Numbered from the stretch's first letter, positions 16,847 through 25,366 are shown. The stretch is DNA of 64,000 bases from Frigididesulfovibrio sp031553235 (GCA_031553235.1 JAVBLS010000015.1:62001-126000), one strand, 5' to 3'. Translations and numbers: made by a program. Notes: generated by a model from the sequence alone, not told the origin.

Positions 16847-19408
16847 ATGATCGAGTTTACCGTCAACGGAAAAACCGTTCAGAGCGAAGAGGAAAACAAA
16901 AAACTCCTGCCCTTCCTGCGCGAAAACCTGGGCCTGACCGCATCCAAAGAAGGCTGCGGCGAAGGCGCCTGCGGCACCTGCGTGGTGATTATCGACGGCA
17001 AGAAAACCCGCGCCTGCATCCCCAAACTGGGCAAACTGGCGGGCAAGAGCGTGATCACCGTGGAAGGCCTGTCGAAACGCGAAAAGGCCGTGTATGCCCA
17101 CTGCTTTGCCGAAGCCGGCGCCGTGCAGTGCGGCTTCTGCATTCCCGGCATGGTCATCTCGGCCAAAGTTCTGCTGGACGAAAATCTTTTGCCCACGCGG
17201 GCCGAGGTCAAAGAGACCATCAAGGGCAACATCTGCCGCTGCACCGGCTATGTGAAAATTGAAGAAGCGATTCTTGAAGCGGCCCGCTTTTTCCGCGAGA
17301 ATCTGCCCGTGCCGGCGCCGGAAACCGAAGCCGGCTTCTCCGGCCGCTTCAAGCGCCTGGATGCAGAAGAAAAAGTGCTGGGCACCGGTAAATTCAGCGA
17401 CGATCTGGTCCTGCCCGGAATGATTTATGCCAAGGCCCTGCGCAGTAAATACCCTCGGGCCGTGGTCAACAAAATCGACACCTCGACGGCCGAAAAACAC
17501 CCGGATTGCGTGCGCATTCTCACGGCCAAGGACGTGCCCTTCAATAAGACCGGCCACATCATCAAAGACTGGGACGTGATGATTGCCGAGGGCGACACCA
17601 CCCGCTACGTGGGCGATGCTCTGGTCCTGGTGGCAGCGGCCAAGCCGGAAAGTCTGGACCCGATTCTGGAGTTGATCGCGGTGGATTACACCGAGCTTGT
17701 ACCGGTGACCAGTCCCTTTGACGCCCTGCGCGGTGACGCCCCGCTGATCCACCCCTCCGGCAACGTGCTGCGCCGGGAAAGCCTCAAGCGCGGCAACGCC
17801 GACGCGGCCATCAGGGCCTCGAAATACGTGGTTACCCGCAAATACAAGACGCCGTTCACCGAGCACGCCTACATGGAGCCGGAATGCGCCGTGGCCGTGC
17901 CCGAGGGTGACGGCATCCTGCTTTACACCGGCAGCCAGTCTGTCTACGACGACCGGCACGAGGTTTCCGACATGCTGCGCCTGCCCCATGACAAGGTCCG
18001 GGTCAAGGCCATGCTCATGGGCGGCGGCTTTGGCGGCAAAGAAGACCAGAGCGTGCAGCACCACGCGGCCCTCATGGCCTGGCACACCCAAAAGCCGGTT
18101 AAGGTCAAACTCTCGCGGGCCGAAAGCCTGATGATCAGCACCAAGCGCCACCCCATGGACATGGAATTCACTTCGGCCTGCGACGAGCAGGGCCGGCTCA
18201 CGGCCCTGAAAGCGGTGGTTGTTTCCGACTCCGGGGCCTATGCCTCTCTGGGCGGGCCGGTGCTGCAGCGGGCCTGCACCCACGCGGCCGGGCCCTACAA
18301 CTACCAGAACCTCGACATCATGGGCATGGCCGTCTACACCAACAATGTGCCGGGTGGGGCCTTCCGGGGCTTCGGGGTGACCCAGACCATCTTTGCCGTG
18401 GAAAACAACATCAACCTCCTGGCCGAGATGGTCGGCATGTCCCCCTGGGAATTCCGCCACAAGAACGCGCTACGGCCGGGCGACGTCATGCCCAACGGCC
18501 AGATTGCCGGACCGGATTGTGCCATTGTCCAGTGCCTCGAAGCGGTGAAAGAGGCCTATGAGTCCAGCCCGCGCGCGGGGCTGGGCTGCGGCCTGAAAAA
18601 CAGCGGCGTGGGTGTGGGCCTGCCGGATACCGGGCGTTGCACCCTTTCCGTGGAAGACGGCAAGGTGCACATCCGCACCTCGGCGGCCTGCATGGGTCAG
18701 GGCGTTGCCACCATGTGCGCGCACATGGTCTGCAAAACCACGGGTCTGGCTCCCCAGGACCTGATCTACGAACGCCCGGACACCGGCCGCACGCCCAACT
18801 CCGGCACTTCCACGGCCTCGCGTCAGACAGTGATCACCGGCGAAGCCACGCGGCGGGCCGCCGAAAAGCTCTCGGCCGCGCTGACTTCCGGCAAAACCTT
18901 GAATGAACTCGAGGGCCAGGAATTCTACGGCGAATTTCTGGCCGAGACCGACCCCATGGGCTCGCCCAAAGACAACCCCGTGAGCCACGTGAGCTACAGT
19001 TACAGCGCCCAGGTGGTCATTCTCGACGAACAGGGCAAAGTGGAAAAAATCGTCGCGGCCAACGATGTGGGCGTGGTGGTCAACCGCCAGTCCCTGGAAG
19101 GTCAGGTGGAAGGCGGGGTGCTCATGGGCCTGGGCTCGGCCCTGACCGAAGCCTACCTGCAGGAAGGCGGATACCCCAAGAGCAAGTACGGCACCCTCGG
19201 GCTGCTCCGGGCCGTTGACGCTCCGCCCATTGAGGTCATCCTGGTCCAGGGGCCGGGGAACATCCCTTACTCTTACGGAGCCAAGGGCGTGGGCGAGCTG
19301 TGCATCATCCCGACCCTGCCGGCCTGCTCCCATGCCTACTATCGTTTGGACGGAAAATTCCGTAACGAAGTGCCCCTGCGCGGGACGTATTATAAGAAAG
19401 AAAAATAA
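16847..19408 (+). CDS. xdhD: XdhD-type molybdenum hydroxylase with fused [2Fe-2S] domain
   Basis: An 853-residue fusion of a ferredoxin-like domain and a molybdopterin subunit. The plant-type [2Fe-2S] cysteines are C37, C42, C45 and C57; the second cluster cysteines are C95, C98, C130 and C132 (CGFC...CRC). The Mo domain begins near residue 165. The catalytic glutamate is E817 in GAKGVGELC. The family includes selenium-dependent xanthine dehydrogenases and D. gigas aldehyde oxidoreductase; the operon favours a purine hydroxylase. No FAD subunit (YgfM or XdhB type) lies in the window, so its electron partner is unknown. It is the last gene before a strong terminator. Confidence 0.9.
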   Translation: MIEFTVNGKTVQSEEENKKLLPFLRENLGLTASKEGCGEGACGTCVVIIDGKKTRACIPKLGKLAGKSVITVEGLSKREKAVYAHCFAEAGAVQCGFCIPGMVISAKVLLDENLLPTRAEVKETIKGNICRCTGYVKIEEAILEAARFFRENLPVPAPETEAGFSGRFKRLDAEEKVLGTGKFSDDLVLPGMIYAKALRSKYPRAVVNKIDTSTAEKHPDCVRILTAKDVPFNKTGHIIKDWDVMIAEGDTTRYVGDALVLVAAAKPESLDPILELIAVDYTELVPVTSPFDALRGDAPLIHPSGNVLRRESLKRGNADAAIRASKYVVTRKYKTPFTEHAYMEPECAVAVPEGDGILLYTGSQSVYDDRHEVSDMLRLPHDKVRVKAMLMGGGFGGKEDQSVQHHAALMAWHTQKPVKVKLSRAESLMISTKRHPMDMEFTSACDEQGRLTALKAVVVSDSGAYASLGGPVLQRACTHAAGPYNYQNLDIMGMAVYTNNVPGGAFRGFGVTQTIFAVENNINLLAEMVGMSPWEFRHKNALRPGDVMPNGQIAGPDCAIVQCLEAVKEAYESSPRAGLGCGLKNSGVGVGLPDTGRCTLSVEDGKVHIRTSAACMGQGVATMCAHMVCKTTGLAPQDLIYERPDTGRTPNSGTSTASRQTVITGEATRRAAEKLSAALTSGKTLNELEGQEFYGEFLAETDPMGSPKDNPVSHVSYSYSAQVVILDEQGKVEKIVAANDVGVVVNRQSLEGQVEGGVLMGLGSALTEAYLQEGGYPKSKYGTLGLLRAVDAPPIEVILVQGPGNIPYSYGAKGVGELCIIPTLPACSHAYYRLDGKFRNEVPLRGTYYKKEK

Positions 19409-19440
19409 TCGTAATAAACTCGCCATGTTGAATAAAAAAA

Positions 19441-19478
19441 CCGGAGCCGCCCCAAGGGACGGCTCCGGAACTTTTACG
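19441..19478 (+). terminator. Rho-independent terminator of the dpaL-xdhD operon
   Basis: CCGGAGCCGCCCC and GGGACGGCTCCGG form a long stem around a two-base loop (19441-19468), with an A-run before it and CTTTTAC after it. It lies 32 bases after the xdhD stop and closes the nine-gene operon. Confidence 0.8.
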
Positions 19479-19540
19479 ACCCGCGCCGAAACTTGCCGCC
19501 GACAGACCGCATCGTTCATAATCCTGTGGGAGAAAAAGAG

Positions 19541-19846
19541 ATGTTTGCAAACCGTTGCCGCAGCCTCATTCCGGCTGTCCTTTGTGCTGCCTGCCTGGCC
19601 GTTTCCTGGCCCGCCGCCGATCTGTTTGCCGACTCCAGGGCCGTTGTGGTTGTCGCGCAAACGGCCGGCCCGCTCTACCGCAGCCCGTACATGGCCCAAA
19701 ACAACCGGTCCGACGGCGAGACCCTGCAGACCGACGAGCGTTACCGGGTGTTGACCGTCAAAGGCAATTTGACGAAGATCAAAAGCTTGAAGACGCATCG
19801 GGTGTTCTGGGCGCGCACCTCGGATCTCGCTCCGGCAAAGCCCTGA
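19541..19846 (+). CDS. Small exported protein, SH3-like
   Basis: A 101-residue protein. The ATG at 19541 follows GGGAGAAAAAGAG; an upstream in-frame ATG at 19493 has no site. Residues 1-32 form a signal peptide (PAVLCAACLAVSWPAADLFA). The mature part is short and beta-rich by eye (AVVVVAQTAGPLYRSP, YRVLTVKGNLTKIKS, RVFWARTSDLAPAKP) and looks like a bacterial SH3-type domain. I do not recognise a named family. It sits alone between the operon terminator and tlyA. Its role is unknown. Confidence 0.65.
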   Translation: MFANRCRSLIPAVLCAACLAVSWPAADLFADSRAVVVVAQTAGPLYRSPYMAQNNRSDGETLQTDERYRVLTVKGNLTKIKSLKTHRVFWARTSDLAPAKP

Positions 19847-19989
19847 CGACGCACTGCCGCGCGGATGCTCGTCATCCGCCCCTCCACGCTGGCTCTCGAC
19901 GGGGCACCTTTGCCAAGGCCGTAGCGGGCCGGCCCGTCTTGCTGGACGGCTCCCCTTGCCTTTTCGGGCCCGGCCTGTATAACCGCCCC

Positions 19990-20736
19990 ATGCTGAAAAA
20001 GGAACGCGCCGATAACCTGGTCTTTTTGCGGGGCCTGGCCGAAAGCCGCGAGCGGGCCAAAAGCCTGATCATGGCCGGCAAGATTTTTGTGGAGCACGGC
20101 AAGGGTCTGGAGCGGGTGGACAAACCGGGCAGGCCTCTGCCCAGGGATGCGGCGCTTTCCCTGGCCGGCGTGGAGCGCTTTGTAAGCCGGGGAGCTTATA
20201 AGCTGCTCACCGCTCTGGAGCATTTTTCCATCAACGTCGAAGGTTTTGTCGCCCTGGACGCCGGCGCCTCCACCGGCGGCTTCACCGACTGCCTGCTGCA
20301 GCACGGCGCGGCCAGGGTCTATGCCGTGGACGTGGGCAAGGCCCAGTTGCACGAGCGCCTGCGCGCCGATCCTCGGGTCATCTCCCTGGAAGGCGTCAAT
20401 TTGCGCCTGGTCGGGCAGGACTTTTTACCCGAACCGGTGGACATGCTGACGGCGGATGTCTCCTTCATCTCCCTGACGCTGGTTTTGCGACCCTGTGTGG
20501 CCTTTCTCAAACCCGGCGGCCTGGTCGCGGCCCTGATCAAGCCGCAGTTCGAGGTTGGGCCGGGCAACACAATCAAGGGCGTGGTCACGGACGAAGTCTT
20601 GCGTCAAGAGGCCGTGGAGCGGGTGCTGGCCTTTGCCGCCGATTTGGGGCTGAATCTGCTGGGGGTGGTGCCGTCGGCGATCAAGGGCCCCAAGGGGAAC
20701 CAGGAATATATGGCGGTGTGGCGGAAGATGGCTTGA
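19990..20736 (+). CDS. tlyA: TlyA-family rRNA 2'-O-methyltransferase
   Basis: A 248-residue protein, the usual TlyA length. The N-terminus (MLKKERADNLVFLRGLAESR, then IFVEHGK) is an S4 RNA-binding domain. The catalytic part has VSRGAYKL, the SAM-binding GASTGGFTDCLLQHGA, VDVGKAQLHERL, and the FtsJ-like ADVSFISLTLV with IKPQFEVG. TlyA proteins methylate ribose in 16S/23S rRNA. The ATG at 19990 is the only sensible start; upstream sequence in the same frame has no initiation site and overlaps the preceding gene. A strong ribosome-binding site is not obvious. Confidence 0.92.
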   Translation: MLKKERADNLVFLRGLAESRERAKSLIMAGKIFVEHGKGLERVDKPGRPLPRDAALSLAGVERFVSRGAYKLLTALEHFSINVEGFVALDAGASTGGFTDCLLQHGAARVYAVDVGKAQLHERLRADPRVISLEGVNLRLVGQDFLPEPVDMLTADVSFISLTLVLRPCVAFLKPGGLVAALIKPQFEVGPGNTIKGVVTDEVLRQEAVERVLAFAADLGLNLLGVVPSAIKGPKGNQEYMAVWRKMA

Positions 20737-20756
20737 TATGCGGATCCTTCGGATAT

Positions 20757-20769
20757 AAGATCATATCTT
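20757..20769. promoter_or_regulatory. Palindrome before metA, possible operator
   Basis: AAGATCATATCTT is an inverted repeat with five-base arms, about 50 bases before metA. Methionine genes of Desulfovibrio are under DNA-binding repressors, and this could be such a site. The motif was not matched to a known one. Confidence 0.25.
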
Positions 20770-20814
20770 TCGCCGTACGTTCAATACGGTGATACCCCCC
20801 TTTGAGGTGTTTCC

Positions 20815-21759
20815 ATGCCCATCAATATTCCCGGCGATCTGCCCGCGCGCTCCGTGCTGGAGCGGGAAAACATCTTTGTGATGACCGAAGAACGCGCCGT
20901 GCGTCAGGACATCCGCCCCCTGCAGATCGCCATCGTCAACCTGATGCCCACCAAAATCGCCACCGAGATCCAGCTGCTGCGCCTGCTGGGCAATACCCCG
21001 GTGCAGGTGGACATCACCCTGCTCAAGGCCGAGAACCACGTTTCCAAGAACACCGCGCCCGAACACCTGGAACGTTTCTACACGACCTTTTCCCGGGTTG
21101 AAGGCCGCAAGTTCGACGGCATGATCATCACAGGCGCGCCCGTGGAACAGCTGCCCTTTTCCCAGGTGGACTATTGGGACGAGTTGAAGGCCATCATGGA
21201 CTACAGCCGGGCCAACGTCTTTTCCACCCTGCACATCTGCTGGGGTGCCCAGGCCGGGCTCTACCACCACTACGGCATTGACAAATACGTGCTGCCCGAC
21301 AAGATGTTCGGGGTTTTTCCTCATGCCGTTGCCGACACCAAACGCCCAATTTTCCGGGGTTTTGACGACATCTTCCACGCTCCGGTCTCGCGCCACACCG
21401 GCATCCGCCGCGAAGAGATCCAGAGCCGGCCTGAACTGGATATTCTGGCGGAATCGCCCGAAGCCGGGGTCTGCGTAATCGAGGCCCGCAAGGCTCGACA
21501 AATCTTCATCACCGGCCATCTGGAATACGATGCCGAAACCCTTTCCCTGGAATACTTCCGCGACCGCAATAGGGGTCTGGACATCGAGGTACCGCGCAAC
21601 TACTTCCCGGATGACAACCCCAACCTTGCGCCGGTGGTCTCCTGGCGGGCCCACGCCAACCTCTTTTACGCCAACTGGCTGAACTTCTACGTCTATCAGG
21701 AAACGCCCTACGAGCTGGACGCCATCGGCGCGAACGGCCGCAATTGGCATGCTATATAA
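20815..21759 (+). CDS. metA: Homoserine O-acetyltransferase (MetA family)
   Basis: A 314-residue MetA-type acyltransferase that activates homoserine for methionine synthesis. The catalytic cysteine is C142 in LHICWGAQAGLYHHYG, and the His-x-Glu dyad is in ITGHLEYDAE. Residue 111 is glutamate (GAPVEQLPF). In the MetA family glutamate here goes with acetyl-CoA and glycine with succinyl-CoA, so despite the usual name homoserine O-succinyltransferase I call this an acetyltransferase. The next gene, metY, uses O-acetylhomoserine, which agrees. GAGG precedes the ATG. Confidence 0.93.
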   Translation: MPINIPGDLPARSVLERENIFVMTEERAVRQDIRPLQIAIVNLMPTKIATEIQLLRLLGNTPVQVDITLLKAENHVSKNTAPEHLERFYTTFSRVEGRKFDGMIITGAPVEQLPFSQVDYWDELKAIMDYSRANVFSTLHICWGAQAGLYHHYGIDKYVLPDKMFGVFPHAVADTKRPIFRGFDDIFHAPVSRHTGIRREEIQSRPELDILAESPEAGVCVIEARKARQIFITGHLEYDAETLSLEYFRDRNRGLDIEVPRNYFPDDNPNLAPVVSWRAHANLFYANWLNFYVYQETPYELDAIGANGRNWHAI

Positions 21760-21769
21760 AGGATCCCCC

Positions 21770-23059
21770 ATGAGCCCCCGTTTCGAAACCCTGGCCATTC
21801 ACGGCGGTCTGCGCGAAGACGACACCCGCGCCCGGGCCCTGCCGGTGCACCGCACTGCGGCCTATACCTTCAAAAGTCTGCGGCACGCCCGGGATCTTTT
21901 CTCCCTCAAGGAGACGGGCTATCTTTACACCCGTCTGGGCAACCCCACCCAGTCGGCCCTGGAAGAACGCGTCAGCCTGCTTGAAGGCGGAGCCGGGGCT
22001 CTGGCTCTGGCCTCCGGCACTTCGGCCATGTTTTACATTTTCATCAACCTGGCCCGGCAGGGGGACGAAATCGTGGCAGCCTGCAACCTGTACGGCGGCA
22101 CTTTCACCATGCTGGGCAACATCCTGCCCCAGCTCGGCATCACGGCCCGCTTCGTCAAACCCAACGACCTTGAGGGCTTTGCCGCCGTGATCAACGACAA
22201 GACCCGGGCCGTCTATGTGGAAACCATCGGCAACCCGACCCTGGAAGTGGCGGACATCGCCGCCCTGGCCGATCTGGCCCACAGTCGGGGCCTGCCCCTG
22301 ATCGTCGACGCCACCTTCTCCACCCCGGCCCTGCAACGCCCCCTGGCCCAAGGCGCGGATATCACCATCCACTCCCTGACCAAGTGGATGGGTGGCCACG
22401 GCACGGCCATCGGCGGCGTTGTCGTCGACGGCGGCACCTTTGAGTGGAAAAACAACCCCCGCTTCCCCCTGTACAACGAGCCGGACGACAGCTACCACGG
22501 CATTCGCTGGGGGCATGACCTGGGCGAACTGCCGCCCTTCATCACCCGCATGCGCCTGGTGCCCCTGCGCAACCTCGGGGCCTGCATCAGCCCGGACAAC
22601 GCCTGGATCTTCATGCAGGGGCTGGAAACCCTCGGCCTGCGCATGGAACGCCACTCGGCCAACGCCTTGAAGGTGGCGGAATTCCTGGCCGGGCACCCCA
22701 AAGTCGCCTGGGTGCGCTACCCCGGCCTGCCCGCAGACCCGTACCACGCCCTGGCCCGCAAATACTTTTCCGGCGGCTTCGGCGGCATGGTGGTCTTCGG
22801 GGTGCAGGGCAAAGGCGACGCCGGTCTGCAGCGCGCGGCCCGCTTCATCGAATCTCTCGAACTGTTCTCGCACCTGGCCAACGTGGGTGACGCCAAAAGC
22901 CTGGCCCTGCACCCGGCAGGCACCACCCACTCGCAGCTTTCCGACGCGCAGCAGGATGATTCCGGCATCCTGCCGGAAATGATCCGCCTGTCCATCGGCC
23001 TCGAACACCCCGACGACATCCTTGCGGATCTTGAGCAGGCCTTGGACAAGGTCGAATAG
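21770..23059 (+). CDS. metY: O-acetylhomoserine sulfhydrylase (MetY)
   Basis: A 429-residue PLP enzyme of the Cys/Met metabolism family. The start at 21770 (MSPRFETLAIHGG) has AAGGATC upstream; a longer frame from 21749 overlaps metA. Family marks include YTRLGNPTQSALEERV, the PLP lysine in HSLTKWMGGHGTAIGG, and the C-terminal SLALHPAGTTHSQL, IRLSIGLEHPDDI. It replaces the acetyl group of O-acetylhomoserine with sulfide, giving homocysteine directly, which suits a sulfide-producing cell. It forms a two-gene unit with metA, ten bases apart, and converges on cobO. Confidence 0.95.
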   Translation: MSPRFETLAIHGGLREDDTRARALPVHRTAAYTFKSLRHARDLFSLKETGYLYTRLGNPTQSALEERVSLLEGGAGALALASGTSAMFYIFINLARQGDEIVAACNLYGGTFTMLGNILPQLGITARFVKPNDLEGFAAVINDKTRAVYVETIGNPTLEVADIAALADLAHSRGLPLIVDATFSTPALQRPLAQGADITIHSLTKWMGGHGTAIGGVVVDGGTFEWKNNPRFPLYNEPDDSYHGIRWGHDLGELPPFITRMRLVPLRNLGACISPDNAWIFMQGLETLGLRMERHSANALKVAEFLAGHPKVAWVRYPGLPADPYHALARKYFSGGFGGMVVFGVQGKGDAGLQRAARFIESLELFSHLANVGDAKSLALHPAGTTHSQLSDAQQDDSGILPEMIRLSIGLEHPDDILADLEQALDKVE

Positions 23060-23102
23060 AAGCTCAGCGAAACGCTGTTAAACTCCGATTCCGGCCTGGG
23101 GA

Positions 23103-23130
23103 TAGAGCATTTCAAGTGTGAAATGCTCTA
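23103..23130. repeat. Perfect hairpin repeat shared by metY and cobO 3' ends (family A)
   Basis: TAGAGCATTTCA, AGTG, TGAAATGCTCTA: a 12-bp perfect stem. It lies between convergent metY and cobO and probably acts as a two-way terminator. The cobO stop TAG is its last three bases (minus strand). The same sequence opens the larger repeat at 45051-45169. Confidence 0.8.
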
Positions 23131-23655
23131 GAATTCGATGCCGGGGGTGGCTTTTATCCCCTGCTGATAGCCATGCTTGATCTCGGTCATCTCCGTGACC
23201 GTGTCGGCAAGATCGATGAGCTCCTGCGGGCAGCCCCGGCCGGTGAGGATCACGTTCATGCCCGGCCGACGGCCGCGAACCGATTCCAACACCTCGGCAA
23301 CGTCCAGCATGTTCAGCGAAAGGGCCACGCAGATCTCGTCCAGCACCACCAGGTCAAAGTCGTCGGCCAGATAGGCCTTGGCCTGGTCCAGGGCCTGGCG
23401 GGCTTCGGCCAGATCCGCCTCCGAGGGCGCGCCCCTGACAAAGCCCAGGCCAAAGCGCCGGTAGCGCAGCTTGTCCGGGTGAACGGCGGCATGGGCTTCG
23501 AGAAAGCCGCCTTCGCCGGTTTTCTGCGATTTCATGAACTGCAGCACGGCCACTTTCCAGCCGCGCCCCAGAGCACGGATGGTTGTGCCCAGAGCGGCCG
23601 TGGTCTTGCCCTTGCCCTTGCCGGTGTTGATCAGCACGCGTCCTTCTTTCGCCAT
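23128..23655 (-). CDS. cobO: Corrinoid (cob(I)alamin) adenosyltransferase, CobO/CobA type
   Basis: A 175-residue protein. The start at 23655 (MAKEGRVLINTGKGKGK) follows TAAGGAG; a longer frame to 23805 reads through a repeat and is rejected. The P-loop GKGKGKTTAALG, the segment DLVVLDEICVALSLNML and VILTGRGCPQELIDLAD are standard for the CobO family. It transfers adenosyl from ATP to cobalt to make adenosylcobalamin, the cofactor of the ornithine aminomutase encoded by oraSE upstream on the same strand. The family A hairpin abuts its stop codon. Confidence 0.95.
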   Translation of the reverse strand: MAKEGRVLINTGKGKGKTTAALGTTIRALGRGWKVAVLQFMKSQKTGEGGFLEAHAAVHPDKLRYRRFGLGFVRGAPSEADLAEARQALDQAKAYLADDFDLVVLDEICVALSLNMLDVAEVLESVRGRRPGMNVILTGRGCPQELIDLADTVTEMTEIKHGYQQGIKATPGIEF

Positions 23656-23698
23656 ACTTCTTCTCCTTAGTAATACTTTACGATAAATGCAGTCACGG

Positions 23699-23824
23699 TA
23701 GTCGAGCCGGTTTGGTGTGAGACAAGGAAGGCGATGCTTTGGGCGATGGGGGTTGGGCTCTTCGGCCCTACCTCGGAGCACAAAGCGAGCCTGACGCTGT
23801 ATCACACCAAACCGGCTCCACTAC
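23699..23824. repeat. MITE-like element with 21-bp terminal inverted repeats (family D)
   Basis: GAGCCGGTTTGGTGTGA (23704-23720) and its exact complement TCACACCAAACCGGCTC (23802-23818) bound about 80 bases; the match extends to 21 bases with one mismatch. Both ends begin with TA (TAGTCGAG, TAGTGGAG). The inner part holds GTTGGGCTCTTCGGCCCTAC. A shortened second copy lies at 25271-25330. Confidence 0.7.
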
Positions 23825-25173
23825 CCGATGCCCAGGCTTTGCTTCATGAGCGCCAAAGCCGCAGCCGGATAGTTTTCCGCCATGAGTCCGGCGGCGGCCA
23901 TGATATACTCTTTGTCCAACAGGGCTTTTCCGTGACGAGGAAAGAGCTGCGGGCTGTTTTTCGGGTGATTCAGGCCTTCCAAAATGGACCGGCCGGTCTC
24001 CAGGCGGGTCAAGGCTCCGCCGGTACCGATAATCCACTGCACCGTGGTCAGATCTTTGCCCCTGGTCACGGGAATACGCCCGGCCGGGCCGTACAGGTAT
24101 TCGGTCATGCCGGCATGCCGGGCCACAGCCGTCCGGGTGGCAGTCAGGGTCAGGGCTGAAGAAAAGGAACGCTCCGGGCCGGTGGCGGGAATGGGCTTGC
24201 ACAGGGTGAGCAGTTGATCCTCCGTGCACTCCAGATCCCGGCAGAGGCGTTTCTTGTCGCACAGTTCCAACACGTTGGCCGCATTGACAAAGACCCCCAG
24301 ATCCCCTTCCACGGTGCGCTTGGCAAAGGGTTCCGGCGCCAGAAGACGGGCGGCGATTTCCGGGTCGCCGTCGGTCACGGAGTGCACGTCGGTGGTGGCC
24401 CCGCCCACGTCCAGCACCATGAGATCCCCGATTTCCTCGCGCAACAGCTTGGCGGCCAGCATCACCGCGCCGGGCGTGGGGATAATCCGGCCGGTGACCA
24501 TCTGGCGAATCTTGGCCATACCCGGGGCTTCGGTGATGTGGGATTCAAAAACATCCTGAATGACCGTCCGGGTGGGCTCCACATTCAGTTGATCGATCTG
24601 GGGGTAGACGTTGGCCACCACCGAGACGGTGATGCCCGCCTCGCGCAGAATCTTTCCCACCACCCCGGCGGCGGCCGTGTTGCCGGCGTAAATGATCGGG
24701 TGTTTCAGCCCGGATGCCGCCAAAGTTTTTGCGTTGGCAATGACCGTGCGTTTCTCGCCGTGGTCCACCCCGCCGGCCAGCAGGCTGATGTTGGGCCGGA
24801 TCTCTTTGATCTCATCCAGGTCATAGTCTTCCAACAAGCCGGAAGTGACCATCCGGATGTTGGCCCCGGCCCCGAGAGCGGCTTCGCGGGCGGCCTTGAC
24901 GGTCATGTCGTAGACCAGGCCGTGCACGGTCATGCGCAAGCCGCCGGCCGCGCTGCTCGAGGCCGTCATGTTGCGCCAGAAAATTTCTTCGGCGGCTTTG
25001 CTTTGCATGTCCGCAACCGCATTGTTCAGGCCGATGACCACATCGCCCTCAAGCACGGTGGTGGCCGCCTGGCCCTGCCCCAGTCCGCGAGGGTCGCCTT
25101 GCTCAAGGCCTCCAAAGGCAGTGACCAGAGTGGTGGTGCTGCCGATTTCGGCAACCAGAAGATCCGCTTTCAT
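23821..25173 (-). CDS. GlmL/MutL-family reactivase for the B12-dependent aminomutase
   Basis: A 450-residue protein of the GlmL/MutL family, ATPases of the actin/Hsp70 fold (also called the MutL protein of glutamate mutase clusters). Visible ATP-binding motifs are VAEIGSTTTLVTAFGG at the N-terminus, MVLDVGGATTDVHSVT in the middle and IIGTGGALTRL near the end. The start at 25173 (MKADLLVAEIGSTTT) follows AAGGAAG. Members occur in glutamate and ornithine mutase clusters and are thought to keep the coenzyme B12 enzyme active by exchanging damaged cofactor. It lies between the oraE terminator and cobO. Its TAG stop is supplied by the family D repeat. Confidence 0.85.
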   Translation of the reverse strand: MKADLLVAEIGSTTTLVTAFGGLEQGDPRGLGQGQAATTVLEGDVVIGLNNAVADMQSKAAEEIFWRNMTASSSAAGGLRMTVHGLVYDMTVKAAREAALGAGANIRMVTSGLLEDYDLDEIKEIRPNISLLAGGVDHGEKRTVIANAKTLAASGLKHPIIYAGNTAAAGVVGKILREAGITVSVVANVYPQIDQLNVEPTRTVIQDVFESHITEAPGMAKIRQMVTGRIIPTPGAVMLAAKLLREEIGDLMVLDVGGATTDVHSVTDGDPEIAARLLAPEPFAKRTVEGDLGVFVNAANVLELCDKKRLCRDLECTEDQLLTLCKPIPATGPERSFSSALTLTATRTAVARHAGMTEYLYGPAGRIPVTRGKDLTTVQWIIGTGGALTRLETGRSILEGLNHPKNSPQLFPRHGKALLDKEYIMAAAGLMAENYPAAALALMKQSLGIG

Positions 25174-25270
25174 AGACACGCTTCCTTGTGAGCCGTGAAT
25201 CATATGTTGTGAACCGAGGAGAGCGCCGCGTCAAGGTATAAGCCGGCACCTTTCACGCGCCGGCCCCAGG

Positions 25271-25330
25271 TAGCGGCTCAGTTTGGCATGAGACAATCGC
25301 AATGCGAGTCTGACGCTGTATCAGCCGCCG
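25271..25330 (+). repeat. Shortened copy of the family D repeat
   Basis: The order AGCGGCTCAGTTTGGCATGA, GACAA, then GCGAGTCTGACGCTGTATCA matches both ends of the element at 23699-23824 in the same orientation, with most of the middle missing. The two copies flank the reactivase gene as direct repeats. Confidence 0.65.
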
Positions 25331-25331
25331 G

Positions 25332-25366
25332 TAAAAAAAATCGGACGGACGGCACGCGTCCGTCCG
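25332..25366 (-). terminator. Rho-independent terminator of the orr-oraE operon
   Basis: On the minus strand CGGACGGACG pairs with CGTCCGTCCG around a five-base loop and is followed by A then eight T. This is the cleanest terminator in the window. It lies about 140 bases after the oraE stop. Confidence 0.9.

Noticed and set aside
20737..20814. Possible SAM riboswitch before metA
   Set aside because: The spacer is only 78 bases and I could not match it to a known SAM riboswitch core. Only a small palindrome is visible.
23656..23805. 50-residue N-terminal extension of CobO
   Set aside because: It would read through the repeat element. A strong TAAGGAG sits before the internal ATG at 23655, and the shorter protein has the family length.
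23699..25330. Insertion sequence or integron-like cassette carrying the reactivase gene
   Set aside because: The flanking repeats are suggestive, but there is no transposase, integrase or attC-like site here, so only the repeats are annotated.
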